From: an uncultured Selenomonadales bacterium
Lineage (GTDB): Bacteria; Bacillota; Negativicutes; Selenomonadales; Selenomonadaceae
Reading direction: 5' to 3'
DNA length: 64,000 nt
Assembly: GCA_947304355.1 (NCBI GenBank)
Contig: CAMZAX010000007.1
Location: 23,224-87,223, forward strand
Shown: positions 6,573 to 15,402 of the stretch, in pieces
Layout: every line of letters starts with the position of its first letter
Numbering within the stretch: position 1 is the first letter of the stretch
The notes under the pieces: generated by a model
Seen by the model: the letters and a program-made list of their open reading frames with translations, nothing else
Told to the model about the DNA's origin: nothing
Databases searched by the model: none
Made by a program: the position numbers and the translations under genes

Positions 6573-6614
6573 TCTGAAGTTCGTTGCGAAAAATTTTTGG
6601 AGGTGATTGCTAAA

Positions 6615-6650
6615 ATGAACGTCGACAAAACAGACAAAAAATTTCCTTAG
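6615..6650 (+). CDS. Mini-ORF 2g, 11-aa peptide next to the terminator
   Basis: The reading frame encodes MNVDKTDKKFP after TTTTTGGAGGTGATTGCTAAA. Its TAG abuts the terminator stem, exactly as mini-ORF 1c does at 1064-1090. The sequence from here through the terminator is a recognisable copy of 1064-1122. Confidence 0.4.
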   Translation: MNVDKTDKKFP

Positions 6651-6679
6651 CCGTTGCGTTAAAGCGCAGCGGTTTTTTC
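6651..6679 (+). terminator. Intrinsic terminator of mini-ORF cluster 2
   Basis: CCGTTGCG (6651-6658) pairs with CGCAGCGG (6665-6672), then TTTTTTCTT. The stem arms are identical to those at 1091-1115, with a shorter loop. It ends where the effector-operon promoter begins. Confidence 0.85.
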
Positions 6680-6708
6680 TTGCAAAAATTTCACGATTGG
6701 TGCATAAT
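6680..6708 (+). promoter_or_regulatory. Promoter of the type III effector operon
   Basis: TTGCAA (6680-6685) and CATAAT (6703-6708) are separated by 17 bp. The predicted start leaves only about 14 nt before the cas10 ATG, which has the ribosome site CGGAGGTGAGCGG. Confidence 0.7.
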
Positions 6709-6728
6709 GACGCCACGGAGGTGAGCGG

Positions 6729-8417
6729 ATGGTTCAAAAAATTTTTAATGCGTTGCTGTTCGACACGCGGAGCATCCAACGCTACATTTATTCGGGCGAC
6801 AGACTTCGCACAAACGTCGGCGCGTCTTACATTGTCGACAGGCTTTTTTTCGACGTGCTTATTAAAGACGTGCTCAAGCCTATGTTCCCCGAAGACCGAT
6901 TCGCTGTGGAAGACGACGCGTGGAATCCGACTGCGGACGCAACACAGCCTTGGACTGAAATGAAGTCTTGCTGCGTGGCGTATATCGGCGGCGGCAATGC
7001 TTTGTTGCTGTTCGATTCGTCGATGCCGGACAGACGCAACGAGGTCGTCGAAAAATTTACGCGCAGACTTTTGGTCAAACGTCCCGGCTTGAAAGTCGGC
7101 GCGGCGACAGGCAAGTTGGAGCAAATCGGCGACAAGCTCAATCAAGACGACATTGACGCCCTTTATCTAAAGCTCAAGGAAAATCAAAATCGCATTTTCC
7201 CGACAGTGAACGTGCCTTACAGCGGCTTAACGCTCAGCTGTGAAATTAACGGCGAGACCGCGAATTTCTGCGACACGGCGGGCGTCGTCCGCAAGCGCGA
7301 AGGTGATGTTCGTTTCTATTCGCAAGAGGCCGCCGTTAAAGCCAAAATCGCCGTGGAGGCAAACAAAAATCTGCACGACCGCTTCAACGAAATTTTCGCG
7401 CTTAAACAACTCGACGGGCTGACAGATTTCGACTTTCCGACCGAAGTTGAAAAGCTCGGTCAAAAGGAAGGCGAAAATTATTTTGCGATAGTGCACGTCG
7501 ACGGCAACAACATGGGCTTGAAGTTCCGGAAGTGTACGGGCTTGATTGAACGCCGCATATTGTCGCGCGAAATCCGCCGCAAGACCGAAGGCGCGGTTGC
7601 CGACCTGCTTGCCAAAATCATACGCATGAAAAGCGCGGGCGGCTTCGACGGCGTGCTTGACCTCGACGAAAAATTTTTGCCGATACGCCCGCTGATAATC
7701 GGCGGCGACGACGTAACATTTTTCTGCCCGGCACAGACGGCGATTTTGTTCACAAAGACGCTCATGGAAAATTTGTACGCAACCACGCCCGACAACGCGC
7801 CCGAACATTTGACGAAGCCGATTTCCCGACGCATGGACGCCTGCGCGGGCATCGCCATCCTGCCGACAAAGTACCCGTTCTTTCGCGGTTACGAATTGGC
7901 GGAACAGCTCTGCGACACGGCTAAAAAATCCATGCGCGAACTCGCTCAAAACTCAGACGATTCGGCGGACGATCTGCGCGGGTCAAGTTGGTTGGACTTC
8001 GCGATTCTTCACGGCGAACAGGCTCCGACTCTCGAACAGATTCGCTCGACGGAATATCGCGGCGCGCGCGGCAACTTGCATTTCGGTCCCTACCGCGTTT
8101 GCAACGACAAGGCTCCTTACAAGCGCGACCGCCTTCACAATTTGGAAAACCTTCTCGCCTGCACCACGCAATTTCCGAAGACAATGGCGAACAACAAAAT
8201 CAAGGAATTGCGCGGCGTCCTTCAACGCGGGCAAGACGATGCAAAGAAATTTTTGCAACAGCTTGAACGTCAACAACAGCACTTGCCCGACGTGCCGGAT
8301 TGGGATAATTTCCTTGAAACGCTTTGGCATAACGACGCAACGCCTTACGTCGACGCGATAGAACTCATGGACTTTTACAACGGAGAGGTGGCAGACGCAT
8401 GGCAACGATTGACGTGA
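6729..8417 (+). CDS. cas10: Type III CRISPR Cas10 (GGDD cyclase subunit, no HD domain)
   Basis: This is the large subunit of the type III interference complex. On target-RNA binding its Palm domain makes cyclic oligoadenylate. The active-site GGDD is at residues 325-328 (PLIIGGDDVTFF). A first Palm motif, VHVDGNNMG, lies near 256-264 and a Zn-like or structural region follows. At 562 residues it is short. The N-terminus starts straight into NALLFDTRSIQRYIYSGDRL with no HD nuclease motif, so single-strand DNA cleavage is not expected and signalling is probably the main output. It is the first gene of an overlapping seven-gene operon; its 3' end overlaps the next ATG by 19 bp. The small Cas10 with Csx10 and Csx19 neighbours points to subtype III-D. 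Confidence 0.93.
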   Translation: MVQKIFNALLFDTRSIQRYIYSGDRLRTNVGASYIVDRLFFDVLIKDVLKPMFPEDRFAVEDDAWNPTADATQPWTEMKSCCVAYIGGGNALLLFDSSMPDRRNEVVEKFTRRLLVKRPGLKVGAATGKLEQIGDKLNQDDIDALYLKLKENQNRIFPTVNVPYSGLTLSCEINGETANFCDTAGVVRKREGDVRFYSQEAAVKAKIAVEANKNLHDRFNEIFALKQLDGLTDFDFPTEVEKLGQKEGENYFAIVHVDGNNMGLKFRKCTGLIERRILSREIRRKTEGAVADLLAKIIRMKSAGGFDGVLDLDEKFLPIRPLIIGGDDVTFFCPAQTAILFTKTLMENLYATTPDNAPEHLTKPISRRMDACAGIAILPTKYPFFRGYELAEQLCDTAKKSMRELAQNSDDSADDLRGSSWLDFAILHGEQAPTLEQIRSTEYRGARGNLHFGPYRVCNDKAPYKRDRLHNLENLLACTTQFPKTMANNKIKELRGVLQRGQDDAKKFLQQLERQQQHLPDVPDWDNFLETLWHNDATPYVDAIELMDFYNGEVADAWQRLT

Positions 8418-9055
8418 CGATAAAAATTTTGTCGCCGATTCATTTGGGCTCCGGTCAAGCTGATGTAAACGTCGACGCCGAAATTGTTCGCGACGAATTC
8501 GGCTTCCCTTACTTCCCCGGCAAAAGATTCAAAGGCTTGCTTTATGAAAGCGCGGTTGAAGTCGTCGAAATGTTTGAACTCAGCGGGCTCGCCGCCGAAC
8601 AATCCGCGTTGCTCGAAAAAATTTTCCACAGACGCTCGGAAAGTGCGGTTCAGCTCGTCGTGCCGAATTTCTTCATTCGCCCGCGTGACGAATACGAACG
8701 CCTCTGCGCGGAGTGGAAATATTTGCAACGGCGATTCCCCGCTGTCTTCACGGCGACGGAAGTCTTGAACGCGTTCACGTCGTTGCGCTATCAGACACGC
8801 CTTGAAGACGGCGTGGCAACGGACGGCTCCTTGCACAATCTGCGCGTGCTCGAAGACGGCTTGGAATTTTTCGGCGAAATAACTTTGTTCAACGCCGATG
8901 ACGAAATCCGTACCCTGCTGGCGTTGGCGATTAAAAATTTGACTGCGGCGGGCACGAAACGCAATCGCGGCTTCGGGCGAATCAAATGCACGGCGACCTT
9001 TGACGGCTTACCCGCCGATAAAATCGTCGAAAAATTTTTCGCGGAGGTGGCGTGA
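8399..9055 (+). CDS. csm3: Cas7-family RAMP protein (Csm3-like)
   Basis: This 218-residue RAMP protein opens TIDVTIKILSPIHLGSGQ, the typical first strand and loop of Cas7, and ends with the glycine-rich loop GTKRNRGFGRIKC (about 188-200). Csm3-like subunits line the crRNA-target duplex and cut target RNA with an aspartate in a loop; acidic candidates lie near residues 22-31 (DVNVDAEIVRDE). The ribosome site GGAGAGGTGGCAGACGC lies inside cas10. The assignment to Cas7 is firm; which backbone position it fills is not known. Confidence 0.88.
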   Translation: MATIDVTIKILSPIHLGSGQADVNVDAEIVRDEFGFPYFPGKRFKGLLYESAVEVVEMFELSGLAAEQSALLEKIFHRRSESAVQLVVPNFFIRPRDEYERLCAEWKYLQRRFPAVFTATEVLNAFTSLRYQTRLEDGVATDGSLHNLRVLEDGLEFFGEITLFNADDEIRTLLALAIKNLTAAGTKRNRGFGRIKCTATFDGLPADKIVEKFFAEVA

Positions 9056-10617
9056 GTATGCATCGATTGGAATTTGTCATCAAAACGCTGTCGCCATGCG
9101 TCCTCACGTCGACCAGCAACGCGACCGTCATGACGGGCACGCATTCGGCTTTCAGCGGCTCGATTGTTCGCGGAATACTTGCTTCACGCTACGTTGCTGT
9201 TCAAAAGCTCAGTGACGAGGCGCACGACAAAACGTTCCGCGAAATTTTTTTCGGCGGCTTGAAGTTCCTGCCCGCCAATCCCGACTTGCTGAACAAACGC
9301 GCTTTCGTACTGCCGATGTCGTTGCAGAGCGGCAAAGCCGGCACATCCGACGGCGACAAGATTCAAGACCTGCTCGGCGACGAAAAACCCCGACGCGGTT
9401 ACAAAAGTTTTCGCGGCTTCGGCGTCCTTGACGGCAATAAAATTTTCAGACCGCAAGTCAAAACGAATATGTTCATGCACATGAGTCGCAGCGGCGAAAA
9501 GGAACGCACGGCGGGCAGGAGCGTCGACGGGCAAATCTACAATTACGAGGCTCTCGACGCCGGGCAAGTCTTTCGCGGCGAAATTATCGGCGACGAAAAT
9601 CTTTTGCGGCAACTGCGCGACGGGCTCGCTTTGGACGGCGACAACATGCCGGCTTATATCGGGCGGTCAAAGTTCACGCAATACGGCAAATGCCTCGTGA
9701 CTTTCGGCGACGTTAAACCACTGCCCGCGCAGATTGACGCCGATAAAATTTTCTTGCGCCTGGACACGCCGCTTATCCCCGCAAACGATTGCTTCTTGAA
9801 CGCCGAAAAAATTTTGACGACGGAAGTCGCGGACAAACTCGGCGAAAAATTTTCGATCGGCAAAGTGTTCGCGTCCGGCGTCGAAGTCGAAAATTTCGTC
9901 GTGCCTTGGGGCATGAAACGTCCGCGCGTTTCGGCTTTGGCGTCGGGCTCCGTCTTTGAGCTGAAAACCGCTGCGCCCCTGACTGACGACGATAAAGCCT
10001 TACTGAACGAAAAAATATTCGCGGGTTTCGGTTTGCGCACGGAAGAGGGTTTCGGACAAGTACGACTTTGGCAACCGTCGCCCGATTTCTTGAAAGGCAC
10101 GCACGACAAAGATGACCTTGCACAGCCCGAAACGTTTTCGGCAGAGACCGTCGCGCTGGCGAAAAAAATCTTGACGGCTTATCTTTTGGAGCAGGTAAGG
10201 ATTGACGCCTACGAAGACGCCGAAAAACTTCGCCCGCAACTGCGGCGCGGCAACATGACGCACTTTTTCACGCGGCTCGGCGGTATCCTTTCAAGCGTCG
10301 GCAAAAACAACGTCCGTGAAAATTTCAAGGCGCGTCTTGAACTTGAAATTCGCGGCGGCAGTCGCTTCGAAGAACATTTGAAAAAATTCGAGATGGCGAA
10401 CGGACAGAAATTCTTCGACGTGTTCACCGGCAGAGCTGATTTCCCGCGCAACGTTCACGACTTGATAAGCGAAACCGCGACGGGGCAACTCAAAGGCGTG
10501 ATTGATTTCGGCGACGACGATTTTTCGGACGACGCATTCATTACAGAGTATCTGACGAATTATTTCCGCTCCGCACGCAAAATCGCGGCGTCTTCGGGAG
10601 GTGAAAGGCGTGAATAG
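9052..10617 (+). CDS. csx10: Csx10-like RAMP protein (Cas5-type subunit of type III-D)
   Basis: This 521-residue RAMP protein opens MHRLEFVIKTLSPCVLTSTS and has a central glycine-rich loop, GFGLRTEEGFGQVRLW (about 324-339). A helical C-terminal extension follows. Size and order after cas10-csm3 fit Csx10, the Cas5-like subunit that caps the crRNA 5' handle in III-D complexes. The GTG start overlaps the preceding stop (GTGA); an ATG at 9058 is an equally plausible start with GGAGGTG ahead of it. The 3' end overlaps the next gene by 8 bp. Confidence 0.78.
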   Translation: MSMHRLEFVIKTLSPCVLTSTSNATVMTGTHSAFSGSIVRGILASRYVAVQKLSDEAHDKTFREIFFGGLKFLPANPDLLNKRAFVLPMSLQSGKAGTSDGDKIQDLLGDEKPRRGYKSFRGFGVLDGNKIFRPQVKTNMFMHMSRSGEKERTAGRSVDGQIYNYEALDAGQVFRGEIIGDENLLRQLRDGLALDGDNMPAYIGRSKFTQYGKCLVTFGDVKPLPAQIDADKIFLRLDTPLIPANDCFLNAEKILTTEVADKLGEKFSIGKVFASGVEVENFVVPWGMKRPRVSALASGSVFELKTAAPLTDDDKALLNEKIFAGFGLRTEEGFGQVRLWQPSPDFLKGTHDKDDLAQPETFSAETVALAKKILTAYLLEQVRIDAYEDAEKLRPQLRRGNMTHFFTRLGGILSSVGKNNVRENFKARLELEIRGGSRFEEHLKKFEMANGQKFFDVFTGRADFPRNVHDLISETATGQLKGVIDFGDDDFSDDAFITEYLTNYFRSARKIAASSGGERRE

Positions 10618-11971
10618 TTCAAGCGTTATCGGCAAAATTTTAATCGAGGGCGATTTGGTTTTGATGTCGCCGCTTCTGATTGGCGACGGCGCGGGCGAAA
10701 CTTCCGACAACTTCCGCGACGTGCACGTCCTTAAAAATCGGCGCGGCGAACCGTTCATACCCGGCACTTCGCTTTGCGGCGTTCTGCTTGATTGGCTTGA
10801 AAACGTATCGCCCGCTTGGTCTACAAAAATTTTCGGCGACACAGACGAAATGCAAAGTTCAATTCAAGTTGAAGACATTGCATTGACGGGCAGCGAAGTC
10901 ATTGCTCGTGATGGCGTGCGCATCGACGGCTTGACGGGCACAGGCGAAGACGGCGGCAAATACGATTTCGAGGTCGTGGAACGCGGCGCGGCAGGTAAGC
11001 TTCGCCTGCTGATAAATCTGCGCGGCATTCACGTCAACAAAAATTTCGACGGCGACAAAAATTATTCGCTTGACGACATAACTGCGGTAGTCGCCCGCCT
11101 GTCGCGCAGATTGCATGACGGGATTCGACTCGGCGCGCTCACGTCAAAAGGTTTCGGATTGGTCGCCGCCAAAAACTTGACTGCAAGCCTTTACGACTTC
11201 CGCGACGCCAATGACGTTGCCGCGTGGCTCACCGAAAAAAAGCCCGCTCGTGAAATTCAACCGTCCTCCGAACAAAATTCCGCAAGCCCGAAAGATTTCG
11301 TCGTCGACGCGCAATTTCAATTCAACTCGTCATTCATTATCCGCGATTATGACGTCAGCGCGAAGGATAAGGAAAAAAATATTTCTGCCGTAACGCTCAA
11401 GAGCCGCAAGGATTTCGTCATTCCCGGCACCGGTCTCAAGGGCGTCCTGCGCCACCGCGCCGAATACATCTTCGGCAAGCTCGGTCTCGACACAAAACTT
11501 TTGGACGGCTTGATGGGCACTTCGGCGGACGACAAAAAAATCAAGAGTCGCTTTATCGTGGCGGAAAGTTACATCGCCCCCGAATACTTCGCAGAAGTCG
11601 AACACACGCGCAACAAAATCGACAGATTCACGGGCGGCACGTTGCAAGGCACACTGTTCACCACAAAGCCCGCTTACCAAAAGAATCGCGGCGCGGCAAC
11701 GTTCAATCTCCATTTTGAAATTCGCGATGCCAACGAAGCCGAAGCCGGCCTTGCGATTTTTTTGTTGCGAGATTTGTGGCTCGGTCGCGTGGCTTTGGGC
11801 GGCGAAAAATCTGTCGGGCGCGGCACCGTCAGCGGTCTTTCCGCCGAAATCTGTTTCAACGGCAAGACTTACAAACTCGGCGCGAACGGCAAAGTTATCG
11901 GCGACGGCAAGTCGGAGCTTGAAGACTTCGCGACAGCATTGAAACATTTCGCGGGAGGTGACGGCAAATGA
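10610..11971 (+). CDS. Tandem Cas7-Cas7 fusion (double Csm3-like RAMP)
   Basis: This 453-residue protein contains two RAMP domains in a row. Domain 1 has LEGDLVLMSPLLIGDG-like opening motifs, FIPGTSLCGVL and the loop LTSKGFGLV near 180. Domain 2 starts near residue 225 (AQFQFNSSFIIRDYDV), with FVIPGTGLKGVLRHRAEYIFG and the loop GGEKSVGRGTVSG near 400. Both domains carry the IPGTxLxGVL helix typical of Csm3. Fused Cas7 units are a feature of III-D and, further along, III-E systems. The start chosen is GTG 10610, preceded by TCGGGAGGTGAAAGGC. It fills two backbone positions in one chain, which fixes their stoichiometry. Confidence 0.85.
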   Translation: MNSSSVIGKILIEGDLVLMSPLLIGDGAGETSDNFRDVHVLKNRRGEPFIPGTSLCGVLLDWLENVSPAWSTKIFGDTDEMQSSIQVEDIALTGSEVIARDGVRIDGLTGTGEDGGKYDFEVVERGAAGKLRLLINLRGIHVNKNFDGDKNYSLDDITAVVARLSRRLHDGIRLGALTSKGFGLVAAKNLTASLYDFRDANDVAAWLTEKKPAREIQPSSEQNSASPKDFVVDAQFQFNSSFIIRDYDVSAKDKEKNISAVTLKSRKDFVIPGTGLKGVLRHRAEYIFGKLGLDTKLLDGLMGTSADDKKIKSRFIVAESYIAPEYFAEVEHTRNKIDRFTGGTLQGTLFTTKPAYQKNRGAATFNLHFEIRDANEAEAGLAIFLLRDLWLGRVALGGEKSVGRGTVSGLSAEICFNGKTYKLGANGKVIGDGKSELEDFATALKHFAGGDGK

Positions 11972-12534
11972 ACGGCTTGGACTTGGCCAAACGAGTCGGT
12001 CTTCAGCTTGGCGAGTGCAAATCTTTTTCGGAACCGATTGACTGCCCTGCGACAGAACTCGAAAAATTTCTGCGCGGGAAAATCGACGACGGCATTGTCG
12101 TGGCGTGGCAAGTTCAAAGCGTCGTCTGGGGCTCGTTCGACGGCAAAAAATTTTTCTTCAAGGACAACACCGCGCCAAACGTTGACGACTGGTTGGAGTG
12201 TCGCATTTTCAACGAGAGCGCGGAAATTCATCTTAAACGTTCGGGCAACAAATTTATCGGGCGTTTCATTCGCGACGCGGCGGGCAACGGTACTTTCTGC
12301 GTCGACAGCTTTTCACGGCTTTGGGGCGAGTGCACGGCGGCGACGGGCGATTGGATAACTTTGACTGACAAGCCACGCAAAATTTCCATGACGTTGCCCT
12401 GCGCCGGCGACGGCAAAAAATTTTACGGACTTTTGACACGAAACTATATCGGCAGCGACGACGCAACGGGCTTGAGCGGATACGTCGATTATCGTTTCGT
12501 CGCGATTGAGCCCGCCGATTGGGACGGTGATTGA
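11968..12534 (+). CDS. csx19: Csx19 family protein of type III-D CRISPR
   Basis: This 188-residue protein has a beta-rich middle (VVAWQVQSVVWGSFDGKKFFF, then WLECRIFNESAEIHLKR) and a C-terminus YVDYRFVAIEPADW. The pattern and its place between the Cas7 fusion and the large RAMP gene match Csx19 (TIGR03984), a protein restricted to III-D operons whose exact role is unclear. The ATG overlaps the previous stop (ATGA). No separate Cas11-type small subunit is seen in the operon, so Csx19 or part of a fused protein may take that position; this is inference. Confidence 0.75.
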   Translation: MNGLDLAKRVGLQLGECKSFSEPIDCPATELEKFLRGKIDDGIVVAWQVQSVVWGSFDGKKFFFKDNTAPNVDDWLECRIFNESAEIHLKRSGNKFIGRFIRDAAGNGTFCVDSFSRLWGECTAATGDWITLTDKPRKISMTLPCAGDGKKFYGLLTRNYIGSDDATGLSGYVDYRFVAIEPADWDGD

Positions 12535-12535
12535 C

Positions 12536-14539
12536 ATGGGAAGAAAAGGCATTTCGCTTGACGAACTCAGACAACAACGCGGATTCAAATCGCCCGAAGA
12601 TTCGCCGCCGAAGAAGAAACTTCAGCAACAAAGAAATTTTCAATCGCAACGCAATTCGCAACCGCAACAAAATCCTGCGCGGCAAGCGACTGCGCCTTAT
12701 AACTTCGTCTCGTTGCCCGAAAAGGTTTTGCCCGCGCAATTTAACGGCGTCGACGGCTTCAAAGAACACCTCGGCTCGTCGGGCAACATCAGCGGCGAAA
12801 TTTTATTGGACATCTCGACTTTGACACCGCTTTTCATCGGCGGCAACGGCTCGAAGAGTTTCGCGCCCGTCGACAAGCCGATTATCCCCGGCTCGTCTCT
12901 GCGCGGCATGTTCAAAAATATTTTCAAAATCGTGACGTGCGGCGCATTTCGCGGGCAGACGACTTCGCAAGGCAAGGGCGAAGACTTCAACGACGAACAC
13001 ATTTATTTCCGCGCGCTCATGGGCGTCGGGCGTTATCCTTGGACGAAGGATTTGAACAAACTTTACAACGGCAGGATGACACACAGCGCGAAGGGCAAGG
13101 ACGGCAAATTGCACCCCGTCAAGAACGCGCGCCCCGGCTTTTTGATTTGCACGACCGACAACAAATACTTTATCGCGCCGTCGATTTACAAAAGCGACCG
13201 CAAGGAAGACCGCACTCTGATTCGCGAATACGAAGAGAAATTCCACGCGCGCATTGACGAAAGAAATTCCAGTTGCGTCGAATGGCATGACGGCACGGCT
13301 TACATAATCACGGGCAGCCAGAATTTTGAAAAGCTTTATTGTGGCAAATGCTATGATAAATTGAAGGGTGACGACAAGAAAAAAGCCGGCAAGCAGTTTA
13401 TTCGATTTACCAAACTCGATTACGTCGATTGGAGCCGAGACCATTGGATTGACTTGCCCGAAGAAGTCCGCACCTCCTACGAACACGACCGCAACCGTCG
13501 CGGCGTCGACTTGTTCACCGACAAAGGCATTATGAAACGCGCCGAGCTTGAACGACTGACAAAAAAATCTTTGCCCGACATCAAGTCGCTGATTCCCTGC
13601 CACTTCCTTGAGGAGCGCGGGCAAGTCACGGCGTTCGGGCACGGGCAATGTTTCCGCATTCCCTATCAAAAACGAATCGGCGACGCCGCAAAAATTTTGG
13701 ACAACAACGCGACAGACTTCGCCGACGCCGTTTTCGGGTGCACCGAGCTTTGGGCAAGCCGCGTTTACTTCGAGGACGCCGTGCCCGTCGACGGCAAAGT
13801 TTCCGAACTTGCTGCGGCAAAGGCGCATCCGCTCATGCAACCCAATCCGACTTCATATCAGCTCTACCTCAAGCAAGACGGCGACACGCTGAATCATTGG
13901 GACGCCGTTGCCGCGCAGATTCGCGGTTACAAATTTTATTGGCACAACGACACCGACGATTGGAAGGCAAACGCCTTTGAACTCGGCGAAAATCAAAAAC
14001 GCGTCGACGGCGGGAAAGAACCTTTGACCAAAGACATCACGCCGCTTAACAGAGGCAACAAGTTCCTTGCAAAGATTCGTTTCAAAAACCTCAGCGCGGT
14101 CGAACTCGGCGCGTTGATGATGATGTTCGATTTGTACGGTTCAACTGACGCGGCTTACAAAATCGGCATGGGCAAGCCCTTCGGCTTCGGCAGCGTCCGA
14201 ATCAAGCCGACGCTTTTGGTTGAAAACGACGACGCCTATTCCGAACTTTTCGGCGCGGACGGCTGGCAAAACCCTTGCTGCGAAAAAAATCCCGCCGAAT
14301 ATCTCGACGCCTTCAAAGATTATCTGCGGTCTTGCGACATGTACGAGACGTGGCGACAGGTTATGGTTGAGTTGAAAAAAATTCTGGACTGGTCGTTGAC
14401 CAAGCGGGAGCGTTGGAGCCAAAAAATTGCAACCATGCGCGGCAGCGTCAAAATCCGAGACGGCAAGCAAACCATGGAGCTTGACGAGCGTTTTCGGCAA
14501 CGTGACCCCTTGCCGACAATCTTCGACGTGGTCAAATGA
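12536..14539 (+). CDS. Large RAMP protein of the TIGR03986 type
   Basis: This 667-residue protein has a low-complexity Gln/Asn/Arg linker at residues 22-50, then a RAMP start (SGEILLDISTLTPLFIGG, with KPIIPGSSLRGMFKNIF), a long insertion and a final loop, IGMGKPFGFGSVRIKP. A CxxC pair, YCGKCYDKL, near residue 270 may bind zinc. TIGR03986 proteins sit beside Csx19 in III-D loci. The first ATG lies one base after the csx19 stop, with GGGACGGTGATTGAC as ribosome site. The Q/N-rich N-terminal tail is odd and might be a flexible tether. The RAMP fold is clear; the exact Cas7 position is not. Confidence 0.8.
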   Translation: MGRKGISLDELRQQRGFKSPEDSPPKKKLQQQRNFQSQRNSQPQQNPARQATAPYNFVSLPEKVLPAQFNGVDGFKEHLGSSGNISGEILLDISTLTPLFIGGNGSKSFAPVDKPIIPGSSLRGMFKNIFKIVTCGAFRGQTTSQGKGEDFNDEHIYFRALMGVGRYPWTKDLNKLYNGRMTHSAKGKDGKLHPVKNARPGFLICTTDNKYFIAPSIYKSDRKEDRTLIREYEEKFHARIDERNSSCVEWHDGTAYIITGSQNFEKLYCGKCYDKLKGDDKKKAGKQFIRFTKLDYVDWSRDHWIDLPEEVRTSYEHDRNRRGVDLFTDKGIMKRAELERLTKKSLPDIKSLIPCHFLEERGQVTAFGHGQCFRIPYQKRIGDAAKILDNNATDFADAVFGCTELWASRVYFEDAVPVDGKVSELAAAKAHPLMQPNPTSYQLYLKQDGDTLNHWDAVAAQIRGYKFYWHNDTDDWKANAFELGENQKRVDGGKEPLTKDITPLNRGNKFLAKIRFKNLSAVELGALMMMFDLYGSTDAAYKIGMGKPFGFGSVRIKPTLLVENDDAYSELFGADGWQNPCCEKNPAEYLDAFKDYLRSCDMYETWRQVMVELKKILDWSLTKRERWSQKIATMRGSVKIRDGKQTMELDERFRQRDPLPTIFDVVK

Positions 14540-15351
14540 TCGGCGCGGTCGTTTACCTGTTGCGGGCGGAAAATTCGGCACCCTTGTCGCCGATAAACGG
14601 GCGGCTTATGCACGCGGCGTTCTTCAAAATTCTGAACGATTATTCGCCAATGCTGGGTTCCTTCGTCCACAACGAACAAAACTTAAAACCGTTCACGGTA
14701 TCGTTTCTTGAATCGGCGCAAGACTTTGCGGACGGCGACGAGCGGCGTTTGATTCGGCGCGGCGAAAAATTTTTTTGGCGCGTGACGGGGCTCAACGAAG
14801 ACATTCTTCAAGCGGCGTTGAACGTGGCTGTCGGAGAAAAAATCCAAGCCGGTGCCTTGTCCTTGCGCGTGGAAAAAATCATCTGCAACAACAACGCCCG
14901 CGCCGATTCGGGCATCATCTCGGTCGAAGATTTTATCTTCGCCGTCAAACACGCGCCGCCCGTCAAGGAAATTCGCTTTGACTTCGTGTCGCCCGTGTCC
15001 TTTCGCATTGACGACTTTGACGCGCCGTATCCGCGCCCCGAATTGATTTTCGCTTCACTCGCCGACAAGTGGTCACAATCAGAAATGCCCGCTGCCGTCG
15101 ACAAAAAATTTATTCGCGAACTCGCCGCGCAGATTCATCTGACTCAATGGAGCGGTGAGAGCCGAAAATTTTATTTCGGGCGCGACAGAGGAACGCTGGC
15201 TTTCTTCGGGCGGTTCCTTTACAACGTCGAGGATACGGACAAAGATTTAAACAAAGTCTTCACGTTGCTTGCCAAGTTCGGCGAATTTTCCGGCGTCGGT
15301 CGATTGACGGGACAAGGTTTCGGACAAACGAGCGTTTCGTGTTTCAGCTGA
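14536..15351 (+). CDS. cas6: Cas6 pre-crRNA endoribonuclease
   Basis: This 271-residue protein has two ferredoxin-like halves and the C-terminal glycine-rich loop GVGRLTGQGFGQTSV typical of Cas6. It cuts the repeat RNA to give crRNAs with an 8-nt handle. His-16-like catalytic residues cannot be fixed from sequence alone; HAAFFKIL near residues 27-34 offers a candidate histidine. Its ATG overlaps the previous stop. It is the last gene of the operon and is followed 22 bp later by a terminator shared with the convergent BREX-like operon. Confidence 0.88.
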   Translation: MIGAVVYLLRAENSAPLSPINGRLMHAAFFKILNDYSPMLGSFVHNEQNLKPFTVSFLESAQDFADGDERRLIRRGEKFFWRVTGLNEDILQAALNVAVGEKIQAGALSLRVEKIICNNNARADSGIISVEDFIFAVKHAPPVKEIRFDFVSPVSFRIDDFDAPYPRPELIFASLADKWSQSEMPAAVDKKFIRELAAQIHLTQWSGESRKFYFGRDRGTLAFFGRFLYNVEDTDKDLNKVFTLLAKFGEFSGVGRLTGQGFGQTSVSCFS

Positions 15352-15373
15352 CGATTTGCATTGCAAAAAAAAA

Positions 15374-15402
15374 CGCCTGAGCAATCGGGCGGTTTTAATT
15401 TT
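15374..15402. terminator. Bidirectional terminator between cas6 and pglZ
   Basis: The stem CGCCTGA/TCGGGCG (15374-15380 and 15385-15391) has a GCAA loop. T-rich runs lie on the right (TTTTAATTTTT) and a run of nine A lies on the left. It can stop both the plus-strand cas operon and the minus-strand defence operon, whose last codons overlap it. Confidence 0.85.

Noticed and set aside
12803..13840. 345-codon minus-strand frame inside the large RAMP gene
   Set aside because: Long antisense frames are common in this GC-rich coding sequence; it has no ribosome site or family motif and lies wholly within a well-supported gene.
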